Positions 9,380 through 19,228 of a stretch of DNA of 64,000 bases are shown piece after piece. The stretch spans positions 2,728,001 to 2,792,000 of the forward strand of contig NZ_CP181045.1 of assembly GCF_047795645.1 (NCBI RefSeq), read 5' to 3'. Made by a program: the position numbers and the translations under genes. The number at the start of each line of letters is the position of its first letter. Position 1 is the stretch's first letter. This DNA comes from Salipaludibacillus sp047795645 (GTDB lineage Bacteria; Bacillota; Bacilli; Bacillales; Salisediminibacteriaceae). Below the pieces are notes generated by a model. It was not told where the DNA came from and made no database searches. It saw nothing but the letters and a program-made list of their open reading frames with translations.

Positions 9380-9965
9380 CCCGATCACTTCCTCATTTGT
9401 TGTCTGTCTATGCTGTCTTCACATGAAGTAAACTACAGACATGACGAATGTAGATATAGTTATATAGATCTATAAAATTACTTTTATTTAAAATAGAACA
9501 AATATTGTTTTTTTGACAGTCTATTCCCACAACCACATTATATCATCATTATTCGCCATTAAAAGTTAAAGTTTTTTACAATTTGATTGCAAATCATTGC
9601 AAAAAAATAACACTATGACTATAATAGCATGACTTTTCACCACTTCACATTGGTATATCATTCCTATTTTTTAAACTAAAATGTAACAAAAGTGAAATAT
9701 TAGACAAAGAATATTTTCGTAACAAGTTTTTTGATTCTGACAGATAAACGTCACATTTGTATATATATACAGACAATTCCAACATTTATATTAATCCTTA
9801 CAACACATTAATAATTAATTCCTTCACAGTAGCGACTCCATTCCGACATATAAAAATTTGATAGAAATCATAACTTAACCACTCGTTCCATTTATGACGA
9901 TGTACTCAAAATCAAAACTTATTCACAACTTGAAAATCTATCATTTTTTGGCAAGAAAAAAAGAA
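9380..9965. other. Long intergenic stretch upstream of ftsE, no gene seen
   Basis: About 590 bp of A/T-rich DNA. A minus-strand TATAAT at 9537-9542 could be the -10 of an ftsE promoter, but no good -35 is evident. TTGCAA-ATCA-TTGCAA at 9587-9602 is a spaced palindrome of unknown role. I found no ORF with a ribosome-binding site. Confidence 0.4.
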
Positions 9966-9987
9966 CCTTAAAGCAAATGCTTTAAAG
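9966..9987 (-). terminator. Terminator after cccB
   Basis: On the minus strand CTTTAAAGC pairs with GCTTTAAGG around an ATTT loop, followed by TTCTTTTTTTC. Confidence 0.75.
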
Positions 9988-10020
9988 CTCATGAAAAATT
10001 ACTAATTTAAGTCTAAATTC

Positions 10021-10395
10021 TTATTGTTCTGCAACCCATGCGGCAACATCTTCTGCGTCCTCACCCTCAACAAGATCTGCTGGCATTCCTGTTCGTCCTT
10101 CGTGAATTGCATCTAGTACTTCTTCATAATCATATCCAGTAATTGCGGGCCCTGACAATCCTTCTAGATTTCCACCGTGGCAAGAGGAACAACTTCCAGC
10201 CCCTCCATAAAGGTCTTCACCATTTGCGAGATCATACGTCCCCTCTGTACCTTCATTTCCAGCATTATTTGTTTCTTCAACATTATTGTTTGTGTCGTCT
10301 GTCGGTGCTGCTTCATTGTCTGTGGCATTATTTCCTCCGCACGCTCCTAGGAGAATGCCCGCCCCCAACATCAAAGTTAGAATTTTTCTCATCAT
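10021..10395 (-). CDS. cccB: Membrane-anchored lipoprotein cytochrome c-551
   Basis: Small mono-haem electron carrier on the outer face of the membrane. The signal peptide ends in a lipobox LLGAC, with Cys19 as lipidation site. An Asn/Asp/Glu-rich linker (20-60) follows, then the haem-binding motif CSSCH at 69-73, with Met104 (GMP) a plausible axial ligand. The 124 residues are close to the family size. Its position between yvjA and ftsE matches B. subtilis cccB. The acidic linker is typical of exported proteins of alkaliphiles. Confidence 0.93.
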   Translation of the reverse strand: MMRKILTLMLGAGILLGACGGNNATDNEAAPTDDTNNNVEETNNAGNEGTEGTYDLANGEDLYGGAGSCSSCHGGNLEGLSGPAITGYDYEEVLDAIHEGRTGMPADLVEGEDAEDVAAWVAEQ

Positions 10396-10464
10396 TTAAC
10401 CTCCTCATAATAATTTCAATAAATAATATTGGTAAGTATTTCTACTCCCTTAATTATTATCTTA

Positions 10465-11361
10465 CTATTTTTTTTTGAATCCTTCACCTAAAACTTCTGA
10501 TGCGTTACTTACGATGACAAATGCAGACGGATCAATTGCCTTCACAATTCGTTTTAATTTCGTGACCTCATTCCTACCTACAACACACATTAGAACAGGT
10601 CTTTCGTGGTTTGTATAGCCCCCAAAACCAGATAGCTTCGTTACTCCTCTGTCTACTTGAGTTAGTAGACCTTGTTTCACTTCTTCATCATTTTCTGAAA
10701 TAACCATTACCATTTTCGAATAACCAAAACCTACTTGAACTAAATCAATTGTTTTACCGGTTGTAAATAGACTGATTAAAGCATAAAGCGCATATTCAAA
10801 CCCAAACACTGCAGCAGAAGATGCCACAACAAGGCCATCCATCATAAACACACAGACGCCTAGGCTTAGTCCAGTGAATTTATTAACAATCTGTGCTGCT
10901 AAATCAGTACCTCCTGTGGAAGACTGCGATCGAAAAACAATTCCTAAACCTAAGCCAACTCCAACCCCACCAAAAATCGCTGCAAGAAGTGGATCGGACG
11001 TGGCCGGCTCTAAATCTCTTGTTATATAAACAATAAAAGGAAGAAATAGTGTTCCTGCTAATGTTTTTGAACCATATAGAATACTTCCAGAAATACTTCC
11101 TCCAAGGAGTAATACCCCGGCTATGAATAATGGAATATTGAGTGCCCATTGTGTGTACGCTGGTTCAAATTGTGAAATGCTATAAACAATAGTTGAAATC
11201 CCAGCAACGCCACCTGAAGCGATTTGATTCGGTAAAAGGAATAGATTAAACGTAACAGCAACAAATGCTGAGCCGAGAAAGACATGAGCAAAATCAAATA
11301 TTATCCTCTGCATCGGTGTTAATGGCTCTAAATCCCTTTTTCTTTGCAGTTTTTTCATCAT
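10465..11361 (-). CDS. yvjA: YitT/YvjA-family integral membrane protein
   Basis: Five or more hydrophobic segments (residues about 20-190) followed by a cytoplasmic C-terminal DUF2179-type domain containing GFGGYTNHERPVLMCVV and the end of the protein. Function is unknown; this is a widespread Firmicute paralogue family. I place the start at the ATG at 11361, where AAGGTGA is correctly spaced; the upstream in-frame ATG at 11382 lacks a site. The neighbours cccB and prfB are those of B. subtilis yvjA. No substrate can be assigned from sequence. Confidence 0.88.
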   Translation of the reverse strand: MMKKLQRKRDLEPLTPMQRIIFDFAHVFLGSAFVAVTFNLFLLPNQIASGGVAGISTIVYSISQFEPAYTQWALNIPLFIAGVLLLGGSISGSILYGSKTLAGTLFLPFIVYITRDLEPATSDPLLAAIFGGVGVGLGLGIVFRSQSSTGGTDLAAQIVNKFTGLSLGVCVFMMDGLVVASSAAVFGFEYALYALISLFTTGKTIDLVQVGFGYSKMVMVISENDEEVKQGLLTQVDRGVTKLSGFGGYTNHERPVLMCVVGRNEVTKLKRIVKAIDPSAFVIVSNASEVLGEGFKKK

Positions 11362-11550
11362 TATTATCACCTTAATTTCCATTAGTTATGTATGATAAAT
11401 CTATTCAATAAAAATGTCTTACCTAAATTAATCCTTTTGTAGTATATCATCGCTTCTTTGGCCTGTATACGCCATCAAGCTAACGCTTTAACAAGGTGAT
11501 TTAATATTGTGGTGATTAAATGATACATTCTTTAGAAATACACCATAAAA

Positions 11551-11596
11551 AAACCTAGAAACTAACTGGTTTGTGAACCAATTTGTTTCTAGGTTT
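11551..11596 (-). terminator. Terminator after prfB
   Basis: A perfect 12-bp outer stem AAACCTAGAAAC / GTTTCTAGGTTT with an inner TGGTT/AACCA helix, followed by a T-run on the minus strand. Confidence 0.88.
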
Positions 11597-11636
11597 CGTA
11601 TTAAACAGATAATTTATTGACTTTTATTACAAATAT

Positions 11637-12738
11637 TTAATCGATTTGTGATCGTAAGTAAGCATCAATAAAGGGGGCAAGCTCTCCATCCATCACTGCT
11701 TGGGTATTTCCCGTTTCCATATCAGTCCGGTGATCTTTCACCATGTTATATGGATGAAAAACATATGAGCGAATTTGACTTCCCCAACCAATTTCAGATT
11801 GTTCTCCTCGGATTTTTAATGCTTCCTCTTTCTGCCGATCCATTTCTTGTTGAAATAATTTTGCTTTTAACATCTTCATCGCTTGCTCACGATTTTTAAT
11901 TTGTGAGCGTTCAGCTTGACAACTTACAACAGTGTTTGTCGGTAAATGTGTCATTCGAACTGCCGAATCCGTCGTATTTACGTGTTGTCCTCCGGCTCCA
12001 CTAGATCGAAATGTATCTATCCGTAAATCATCCGGTGACACGGTTATTTCTACCGTATCATCTAATTCTGGCATTACATCACACGAAGCAAATGATGTAT
12101 GGCGTCTGCCAGATGAATCAAATGGCGAAATGCGTACGAGGCGGTGAACCCCTTTTTCTGACTTTAAATTTCCAAATGCATTGTGGCCTTGGATAAAGAG
12201 AGTAACACTTTTCAGACCCGCTTCATCACCCGGCAAATAATCCATTGTTTCCACTTTGTAATTCTTTGACTCCGCCCATCGAGTGTACATCCTTAACAAC
12301 ATGAGTGCCCAATCTTGTGATTCCGTCCCTCCTGCACCAGGGTGTAATTCTAAAATCGCATTGTTTTGATCATAAGGACCACTCAAGAGTAATTGCAACT
12401 CAAAATCGTTAATCTTTGAAATTAATTCAATAATTCCTGTATTGAGCTCTGTTAATAACTCATGGTCATTCTCTTCTTTGCCTAATTCATAGGAAACTTC
12501 TAGATCTTCAAGTTCAGCTTCCATTTTACGATACGTATCAACCATCGACTTCAGTGCATTATTTTCAGAGATCACCTTTTGTGCTTTGGACTGGTCTTCC
12601 CAAAATGATGGCTCTGACATGTCATTTTCTAATTCAGCAATTCGAGTCTCTTTGTTTTCTAAGTCAAAGAGACCCCCTAAAGTCCGCTAATCGCTTAGCC
12701 ATCGCTGTTAATTCATGGTTCATTTCAGATATTTCCAT
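11637..12738 (-). CDS. prfB: Peptide chain release factor 2, with programmed +1 frameshift
   Basis: RF2 recognises UGA and UAA and hydrolyses peptidyl-tRNA. The open frame from 12665 to 11637 carries the SPF-type anticodon (SPFDSSGRRH) and the GGQ catalytic motif (SGAGGQHVN). The true start is the ATG at 12738 behind AGGTGA. Codons 1-24 end in CTT and codon 25 is an in-frame TGA at 12664-12666. The CTT-TGA-C slippery site with an internal AGGGGG Shine-Dalgarno-like stimulator just upstream is the known autoregulatory frameshift: when RF2 is scarce, ribosomes shift +1 and read GAC at 12663-12665. secA lies upstream on the same strand. Confidence 0.96.
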
Positions 12739-12814
12739 GATTATTCACCTCTAACTGATTTTTTGATCACACCTGGTTAAAACATTCTATACTTGTTTGT
12801 CAACTATCAAAAAG

Positions 12815-12843
12815 GAGAAGGCGCTTTGACCAAAGCACCTTCC
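12815..12843 (-). terminator. Terminator between secA and prfB
   Basis: On the minus strand GGAAGGTGCTTT pairs with AAAGCGCCTTCTC with one mismatch, followed by five T. prfB therefore probably also has its own promoter. Confidence 0.75.
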
Positions 12844-12861
12844 TACATTTTCAAGTTTGAT

Positions 12862-15381
12862 TTATTTCCCATGACACTGTTTATATTTTTTTCCTGATCC
12901 GCACGGACAAATATCGTTTCTACCGATCGTTTCTCCCTTACGGAAAGGGGTTTTCGACTTTGCTTCTTTACTGTTATCTGTCGTACTTCGATGAACAGCT
13001 TTGCCTTCAGCTACTTGCTTACGTTCCAAGTTTGATTGAATTTGTGCCTTCATAATATATCGAGAAACTTCTTCTTCAATACTTGCGATCATCGCTTCAA
13101 ACATTTCAAAACCTTCGAATTTATATTCACGAAGTGGATCGTTTTGACCGTAAGCGCGTAAATGAATCCCTTGTCGTAACTGATCCATTTGGTCAATGTG
13201 GCTGGTCCACTTTGAGTCAACCGTACGCAAAAGAATGACTCGTTCGAATTCACGCATCGTTTCAGAAGTGAATTCTTCCTCACGTCGATTGTATTCATCT
13301 TGAACTTTTTCGTTAATCAACTCGACCATTTCTTCTGACTCAAGTCCTTCAATCTCACTTAACGTCACTTCTTGTTCATTTAAAACTGTTGCATTAATGA
13401 CGTCGACAATGCCTTGAAGGTTCCAGTCTTCCGGAACTTCATCCGGTGGAGTATAAAGTGACACGTTTCTTTCTACAGTAGACTCCAGCATTTTTTCAAC
13501 TACTGGGCGTAAATTTTCTGACTCAAGTACTTCCATTCGTTGTTCATAGATCACGTCACGTTGCTCTCTCATGACATCGTCGTATTGAAGTAATTGTTTA
13601 CGAGCATCGAAGTTATTTCCTTCGACTCGTTTTTGTGCCTGTTCTACTGCACGTGAGACGAGTTTACTTTCAATCGGCTGATCTTCATCCATTCCCATAC
13701 GTTCCATCATTTTACCCATATTTTCTGAGCCAAATCTGCGCATCAAAGTGTCTTCAAGTGATAGGAAAAAACGAGACTGACCGGGATCACCTTGACGACC
13801 TGAACGACCACGAAGTTGATTATCAATTCGACGACTTTCATGCCGTTCGGTACCTAAAACAAATAAACCTCCTAGTTCTGTCACACCTTTACCTAACTTA
13901 ATATCCGTTCCACGACCAGCCATGTTTGTAGCAATCGTAACCGCTTTAGGCTGACCAGCATTTTCAATAATTTCAGCTTCATGTTCATGATTTTTCGCAT
14001 TCAAAACATTATGTGGCACTTTCTTCTTTTTTAACATGTTTGAAATCAACTCAGATGTATCAACACTCACGGTACCAACAAGGACAGGTTGACCTTTGTC
14101 GTGCAACTCATGAATTTCTTCGATGATTGCTTTAAATTTTCCATTCATTGATTTAAAGACTAAGTCCGGCTTATCTTCTCGAACGACAGGTTCATTTGTC
14201 GGAACAGAATATACATTCATCCCATAAATGTTACGGAATTCTTCTTCTTCCGTTTTAGCTGTTCCAGTCATTCCAGCAAGTTTTTCGTACATTCTGAAAT
14301 AGTTTTGAAAAGTAATCGAAGCGAGTGTCATACTCTCACGTTTGATCTCTAATCCTTCTTTTGCTTCTATGGCTTGATGAAGTCCATCACTATAACGTCG
14401 CCCTTTCATTAAACGCCCTGTGAACGTGTCTACAATCGCTACTTCACTATCATCAACAACATAGTCTTCATCTCGAATCATCACTTTATGTGCTTTCAAT
14501 GCTTGGTTAATATGGTGATTTAACTGCACATGCTCAGAGTCGAAGAGGTTATCAATATTAAAAGCACGTTCTGCTTTACTTACTCCAGCATCGGTCATCT
14601 GCACATTTTTAGCTTTTTCGTCGTACGTATAATCCTCCTCCTCTGTTAACATACGCACGAAAGAGTTTGCTGCCGTATACAGTTCAGTCGTTCGTTGAGC
14701 TGAACCAGAAATGATTAATGGTGTTCTCGCTTCATCAACTAAAATGGAATCCACTTCATCGACAATTGCAAAGTGCAATGGTCGCTGAACCATCTGCTCT
14801 TTATAAGTCACCATGTTGTCACGCAAATAATCAAACCCGAATTCGTTGTTTGTACCATAAGTTACATCCGCTAAATACGCTTCATGTTTTTCTTCCTTAG
14901 TCATTCCACTTAAATTAAGCCCTACAGTTAATCCTAGGAAGTTATACAATTCTCCCATGTCTGCAGCATCACGCCGAGCTAAATATTCATTAACAGTAAC
15001 AACGTGGACGCCTTTACCTGTAATTGCATTTAAATATACAGCAAGTGTCGCTACGAGCGTTTTACCTTCTCCGGTTTTCATTTCTGAAATATCACCGCGA
15101 TGCAGGACAATACCACCCAATAATTGTACAGGATAATGCGTCATCCCAAGTGACCTTGTTGCTCCTTCTCGAACAACCGCAAACGCTTCTGGAAGGAGAG
15201 CTTCTAGTTTCTCGCCATCTTGGTACCGTTGTTTAAAACCATCAGTTTTTTTGCGAAGTCCATCATCACTAAGTTTCTTAATATCTTCGCCTTGAGCTTC
15301 GATATCATCAATATATTTTTGCAACTTCTTTAAATGGCGTGCATCCGTATCTCCAATGACCTTTCTTAATAAACCTAACAT
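12862..15381 (-). CDS. secA: Preprotein translocase ATPase SecA
   Basis: Motor ATPase that drives proteins through SecYEG. Nucleotide-binding domain 1 has Walker A (MKTGEGKTLVA, about residue 101) and the DEVD Walker B. The preprotein cross-linking, scaffold and helical-wing regions follow. The C-terminus ends in the zinc-binding SEC-C motif CPCGSGKKYKQCHGK. The 839 residues match the family (B. subtilis 841). It is followed by prfB as in B. subtilis. The upstream intergenic region contains one copy of the dispersed two-hairpin repeat. Confidence 0.98.
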   Translation of the reverse strand: MLGLLRKVIGDTDARHLKKLQKYIDDIEAQGEDIKKLSDDGLRKKTDGFKQRYQDGEKLEALLPEAFAVVREGATRSLGMTHYPVQLLGGIVLHRGDISEMKTGEGKTLVATLAVYLNAITGKGVHVVTVNEYLARRDAADMGELYNFLGLTVGLNLSGMTKEEKHEAYLADVTYGTNNEFGFDYLRDNMVTYKEQMVQRPLHFAIVDEVDSILVDEARTPLIISGSAQRTTELYTAANSFVRMLTEEEDYTYDEKAKNVQMTDAGVSKAERAFNIDNLFDSEHVQLNHHINQALKAHKVMIRDEDYVVDDSEVAIVDTFTGRLMKGRRYSDGLHQAIEAKEGLEIKRESMTLASITFQNYFRMYEKLAGMTGTAKTEEEEFRNIYGMNVYSVPTNEPVVREDKPDLVFKSMNGKFKAIIEEIHELHDKGQPVLVGTVSVDTSELISNMLKKKKVPHNVLNAKNHEHEAEIIENAGQPKAVTIATNMAGRGTDIKLGKGVTELGGLFVLGTERHESRRIDNQLRGRSGRQGDPGQSRFFLSLEDTLMRRFGSENMGKMMERMGMDEDQPIESKLVSRAVEQAQKRVEGNNFDARKQLLQYDDVMREQRDVIYEQRMEVLESENLRPVVEKMLESTVERNVSLYTPPDEVPEDWNLQGIVDVINATVLNEQEVTLSEIEGLESEEMVELINEKVQDEYNRREEEFTSETMREFERVILLRTVDSKWTSHIDQMDQLRQGIHLRAYGQNDPLREYKFEGFEMFEAMIASIEEEVSRYIMKAQIQSNLERKQVAEGKAVHRSTTDNSKEAKSKTPFRKGETIGRNDICPCGSGKKYKQCHGK

Positions 15382-15465
15382 CGGACATTGCTCCCTTTTC
15401 GTTTTTTCTATAGTTATATGATAGTCTTACTTGTAATGGGTGTAACGATCCGTTTCTTTTAGCAT

Positions 15466-15562
15466 ACTAGAAAAACTTGGATTCTCGCCAAATCCTTCAT
15501 GGCGAAAGCCTTAGTTTATCTTATACTTTAATCCTATAGCAAAGTTAAACATTCCTAAAGTA
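15466..15562 (+). repeat. Dispersed two-hairpin intergenic repeat, copy 1
   Basis: A roughly 97-bp element containing TCGCCA...TGGCGA (15485-15505) and TACTTTA...TAAAGTA (15524-15562) inverted pairs. It closely matches copies at 31978 and 54402, with a partial copy at 56203. It lies in the gap between the divergent secA and glcT genes and has no coding potential. Confidence 0.8.
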
Positions 15563-15707
15563 CTAAAAAGTTAAAAGACGAACCACTTAAAATACTTACT
15601 CACCCTTCACTTAATAAATTTTCAAGTAAATCCACTGACTTCAGGCTACTAGTTATTTTATCAGTTTGCCTTAAAGCTTACAAGCAGACAAGAGCATTGA
15701 ACACTTT

Positions 15708-15819
15708 TTTACGGCTGTAAAAGTAGTCTGTATAATACTTAGTGAAATTTACATTGAACTGAAGGTGACTATTATCTATAATAATACTACTGTTAACTTT
15801 CTTTCCATTCAAGAAAGTT
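15708..15819 (+). promoter_or_regulatory. Probable glcT promoter and leader hairpin
   Basis: TTTACG (15708-15713), a 17-bp spacer and TATAAT (15731-15736) form a credible sigma-A promoter about 170 nt before glcT. In the leader, AACTTTCTT and AAGAAAGTT form a 9-bp hairpin at 15795-15819 of unknown role. Confidence 0.5.
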
Positions 15820-15908
15820 AGTTACCTTACATAATATTTAGTAATAAAAGTTCGCAGGCGTTTTAAGGATTTCTAATACGTTTGACTATGTTTTTCGGAG
15901 ATGATGCT

Positions 15909-16739
15909 ATGCTGTCCGTAAAGAAAATATTAAATAACAACGTCATTATCGCCGAGCATCGTCAATACGGTGAAGTCGTTTTGATCGGAAAAGGATTAGG
16001 CTTCGGAAAGCACCCAGGGCAAGAAGTTGCTGGAGAACACGCTGAAAAGTTTTTCGTTTTAAAAGATGCTGAAGAACAAAAACAGTTTAAGAGTTTACTT
16101 GAATACATTGACGAAGATTTTATTGGTTTAATGAATGAATTTACTGAGAAGTTAGAGAGTCGTTTTGGCGCAAAGTTGCATGAACACATTCATGTTGGAT
16201 TGACTGATCACCTTTACTTTGCAATCAAGCGAATTCGCAAAGGTCATGGGATTACTAATCCTTTTTTACAGGAAACGGAACTGGCATACCCTCAAGAATT
16301 CGCTGCTGCTACTGAATTAATTGAGTGGTTAAATAAAAAATTAAACATTATTATCCCCAAAGGTGAAATCGGATTTATTACACTCCATATTCATAGCGCT
16401 TTAACGAACAGAAACTTAGCTGAAATTAATCGCCATACACAACTTGTAAGTGAATTGGTGACGATTATTGAGGATTATTTTAAATTGAAAATCAGCCGTA
16501 AAGATATGAATTATCTCAGACTTGTTCGTCATTTACATCACGCTATTGAACGTATTCAGACAGAGTCCTACATCGAAAATCAGGATAATTTAAAAAAGGT
16601 ATTGCAAGCTGAATATCCATTATGCTATACTTTGTCCTGGAAGTTGATGAAAATCATGCAACAACGTTTACAATTGACAGTTCCTGACGCGGAGGCCGTT
16701 TACTTAACCTTGCATTTACAGCGATTGAAAAATGAATAA
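15909..16739 (+). CDS. glcT: BglG-family transcription antiterminator (GlcT-like)
   Basis: RNA-binding antiterminator that lets polymerase pass the terminator before the PTS gene downstream. The N-terminal co-antiterminator domain (about 1-60) contains LNNNVIIAEH and VVLIGKGLGFGK, characteristic of the family. Two PRD domains follow (about 70-170 and 175-276), with His residues in LHEHIHVGLTDH and LVRHLHHAIER available for PTS phosphorylation. I choose the ATG at 15909 because CGGAG is well spaced and the result aligns with GlcT; the ATG at 15882 would add nine residues. The specificity for glucose is inferred from the adjacent ptsG and its RAT-like leader. Confidence 0.9.
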   Translation: MLSVKKILNNNVIIAEHRQYGEVVLIGKGLGFGKHPGQEVAGEHAEKFFVLKDAEEQKQFKSLLEYIDEDFIGLMNEFTEKLESRFGAKLHEHIHVGLTDHLYFAIKRIRKGHGITNPFLQETELAYPQEFAAATELIEWLNKKLNIIIPKGEIGFITLHIHSALTNRNLAEINRHTQLVSELVTIIEDYFKLKISRKDMNYLRLVRHLHHAIERIQTESYIENQDNLKKVLQAEYPLCYTLSWKLMKIMQQRLQLTVPDAEAVYLTLHLQRLKNE

Positions 16740-16742
16740 TAA
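16715..16742 (+). promoter_or_regulatory. Possible ptsG promoter inside the end of glcT
   Basis: TTTACA (16715-16720), a 16-bp spacer and TAATAA (16737-16742). It would start transcription just before the antiterminator target. A promoter there is needed if ptsG is not solely co-transcribed with glcT. Confidence 0.35.
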
Positions 16743-16775
16743 ATCGGAATTCCGTTTAAAAACGACTCTTTTTCC

Positions 16776-16891
16776 GTGTTACTGGTTTAATTATGCAGGC
16801 ATGAGTGAAAAAGGATTGTAGTGGAAAGCCTATGAGAGAAGTCTATTCTCTTCTAGGGTCACCTACATTCTTTTTCGTTCATGCCTTTTTT
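16776..16891 (+). promoter_or_regulatory. Ribonucleic antiterminator target overlapping the ptsG leader terminator
   Basis: A terminator stem is formed by AGGCATGAGTGAAAAAG (16797-16813) and CTTTTTCGTTCATGCCT (16870-16886), 15 of 17 positions complementary, followed by T7. The segment CGTGTTACTGGTTTAATTAT (from 16775) immediately upstream resembles a GlcT-type RAT, and it would have to exclude the left arm of the terminator. The arrangement is the standard BglG/GlcT switch. Confidence 0.8.
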
Positions 16892-16956
16892 GTTGTTTTG
16901 ATTACTATCACTTCCATTCCAAAACATTTCATTAAATTTAAAAGGAGGATATTAAA

Positions 16957-18993
16957 ATGTTCAAGAAACTTTTTGGGCAATTGCAGCGTATTGGTAAATC
17001 ACTAATGTTACCAGTAGCAATCTTACCAGCTGCCGGTTTATTACTTGCATTTGGTAATGCAATGGGCAACGAAAACATGATTAACCTCTTACCTTTTTTA
17101 GCGAATGATTTTTTTGCTTCTCTAGGTAATATGATGGAACAAGCTGGGGGAATTGTCTTTGATAACCTAGCAATTATCTTTGCTCTCGGTGTTGCCGTTG
17201 GGTTAACAAATGGGGCTGGTGTTGCCGCTCTCGCCGCTTTAGTTGGTTTTCTAGTAATGAATATGACAATGGGTGTTATTGGTGGGTTAACTGTCGATAG
17301 CGTTATTGCTGGCGAAGACCCTGCACACGCACTTGTCTTAGGTATTCCAACACTTCAAACAGGGGTATTCGGTGGTATTCTTATTGGTGCTCTTGCTGCG
17401 TGGGCTTATAACAGGTATTTCACAATCGAATTGCCTGCATTCTTAGGTTTCTTCTCGGGGAAACGATTTGTTCCTATTGTTACAGCTTTTGCGTCATTCT
17501 TTGTCGGGGTCGCTTTATTCTTTATTTGGCCTCCCATTCAAGACGGTATGAACGCTGCATCAATCTTCTTAATGGAAGAAGCGATGACAGTTGCCGTGTT
17601 CTTCTTTGGTTTCATTAAACGTTTATTGATTCCATTTGGTCTTCACCATATTTTCCATGCTCCATTTTGGTTTGAATTTGGCCAATATACGAATGTTGCA
17701 GGTGATATCGTCCGCGGGGATTTAAACATCTTCTTCGCACAGTTGAGTGACGGTGTTGATATTACAGCTGGTCACTTTATGGCTGGGGAATTCCCGATTA
17801 TGATGTTTGGTCTCCCAGCTGCTGCACTTGCTATGTATCATCAAGCTCGTCCAGAAAATAAAAAAGTCGTTGGTGGACTTTTAGGTTCTGCCGCTTTAAC
17901 TTCTTTCTTAACAGGGATAACAGAACCAATTGAATTTTCTTTCTTGTTTTTATCACCAGTACTATTTGTAATTCACGCTGCATTAGACGGCCTCTCCTTC
18001 GTGATATTATACTGGCTGAACGTCAATTTAGGTTACACCTTCTCAGGTGGTGCGATTGACTTCTTACTATTCGGTGTAGTTCCAGGTCGAGAGCCATGGT
18101 GGATCGTCATCATAGTCGGTATCATCTTTGCGGTGATTTACTATGTGCTATTCACATTCATGATCAAGAAATTCAACTTAATGACTCCTGGTCGTGAAAA
18201 GCCCGAAGAAGACAATGGTTCAGGACCAGCTAAAAAAACAGGAAATACAGAACTTCCTCATGAAATCCTTAAAGCCTTTGGCGGCAAGGACAACTTAACT
18301 CACTTAGATGCTTGTATTACTCGTCTTCGTATAAGCGTAAAAGATGTTGAGCAAGTCGATAAAGATAGATTGAAAAAACTTGGCGCTTCAGGTGTCATGC
18401 AAGTAAATGATAATATGCAAGCCATTTTTGGCCCACGTTCTGAAACAATCAAAAGTCAAATGGAAGACATTATTAGTGGAAAGACACCAGTACCTGAAGA
18501 AGAGGTTTCGAATGAATCTCCAGCATCTGTTGTAAGTAATGTCGCGTTATCCATGCCTTTAAAAGGTGAGATTAAAGAGCTTTCTGAAGTACCAGATCAA
18601 ATGTTTGCCGAAAAAATGATGGGTGACGGTTTTGCTATTGAACCTGCAGATGGTGAGGTTGTATCTCCTGTAGATGGAAAAATCGTAAACTTATTCGCAA
18701 CGAAGCACGCGATTGGCATCGAAGCAGCAGATGGTACAGAAATTCTCATTCATGTTGGAATCGATACTGTCAACTTGAAAGGTGAAGGTTTCACTGCTCA
18801 TGTAGAACAAGGGGATAACGTAACAATTGGTCAGCCGCTTCTCACTTTTGACATTGATAGCATTCGTGAAAAAGCGCCATCTGTTATTACTCCAATCATC
18901 TTTACGAATTTAAGTGAAGAACAGTCCGTGAAGATTGAAAAAGCTGGCCATACAGAAAGAGGCGAAACGGACCGCGTTCGTATCGTGAAGTAA
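16957..18993 (+). CDS. ptsG: Glucose-type PTS permease EIICBA
   Basis: Imports and phosphorylates glucose or a close relative at the membrane. The order is EIIC (about residues 1-400, about ten membrane segments, with GITEPIEFSFLFLSP), EIIB (about 430-510, phosphorylated Cys in DACITRLR) and EIIA (about 545-665, His in ILIHVGIDTVNLKG). The single-chain CBA order and 678 residues fit PtsG/GamP. AAAGGAGG precedes the ATG. It is controlled by the GlcT-like gene upstream through the leader terminator, and a strong terminator follows. GlcNAc or glucosamine specificity cannot be excluded from sequence. Confidence 0.92.
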   Translation: MFKKLFGQLQRIGKSLMLPVAILPAAGLLLAFGNAMGNENMINLLPFLANDFFASLGNMMEQAGGIVFDNLAIIFALGVAVGLTNGAGVAALAALVGFLVMNMTMGVIGGLTVDSVIAGEDPAHALVLGIPTLQTGVFGGILIGALAAWAYNRYFTIELPAFLGFFSGKRFVPIVTAFASFFVGVALFFIWPPIQDGMNAASIFLMEEAMTVAVFFFGFIKRLLIPFGLHHIFHAPFWFEFGQYTNVAGDIVRGDLNIFFAQLSDGVDITAGHFMAGEFPIMMFGLPAAALAMYHQARPENKKVVGGLLGSAALTSFLTGITEPIEFSFLFLSPVLFVIHAALDGLSFVILYWLNVNLGYTFSGGAIDFLLFGVVPGREPWWIVIIVGIIFAVIYYVLFTFMIKKFNLMTPGREKPEEDNGSGPAKKTGNTELPHEILKAFGGKDNLTHLDACITRLRISVKDVEQVDKDRLKKLGASGVMQVNDNMQAIFGPRSETIKSQMEDIISGKTPVPEEEVSNESPASVVSNVALSMPLKGEIKELSEVPDQMFAEKMMGDGFAIEPADGEVVSPVDGKIVNLFATKHAIGIEAADGTEILIHVGIDTVNLKGEGFTAHVEQGDNVTIGQPLLTFDIDSIREKAPSVITPIIFTNLSEEQSVKIEKAGHTERGETDRVRIVK

Positions 18994-19030
18994 TTGAAAG
19001 GAAATCTTAAGTTCTGAAAGTTTATTTTTT

Positions 19031-19060
19031 CCCGTCGGAATATTTTCCGACGGGTTTTTT
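19031..19060 (+). terminator. Terminator after ptsG
   Basis: A perfect 10-bp stem CCCGTCGGAA / TTCCGACGGG with a 4-nt loop, followed by T7. Confidence 0.93.
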
Positions 19061-19190
19061 TGATCATCTGTGTTCACTCCAACTGAATGTCACTTATCTA
19101 ATCGCTCGTTTTACTGCCCTTCATCTCACCCTCGCGCTCTGAACGTCACAATTCCAACCATTTCCTCTTAACACAAATTACCACCAAAAA

Positions 19191-19215
19191 AAGTGCCTCC
19201 CAATGGGAAGCACTT
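19191..19215 (-). terminator. Terminator after hpf
   Basis: On the minus strand AAGTGCTTCCC and GGGAGGCACTT pair around a 3-nt loop, followed by seven T. Confidence 0.85.
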
Positions 19216-19228
19216 TTTTATAATCGTT

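Noticed and set aside
9587..9602. TTGCAA-ATCA-TTGCAA spaced palindrome before ftsE
   Set aside because: Could be chance in A/T-rich DNA; no matching regulator or second copy was seen.
16805..17005. Short ORF between glcT and ptsG
   Set aside because: It overlaps the RAT/terminator leader and the ptsG start, and lacks a ribosome-binding site. The leader is explained by antitermination.
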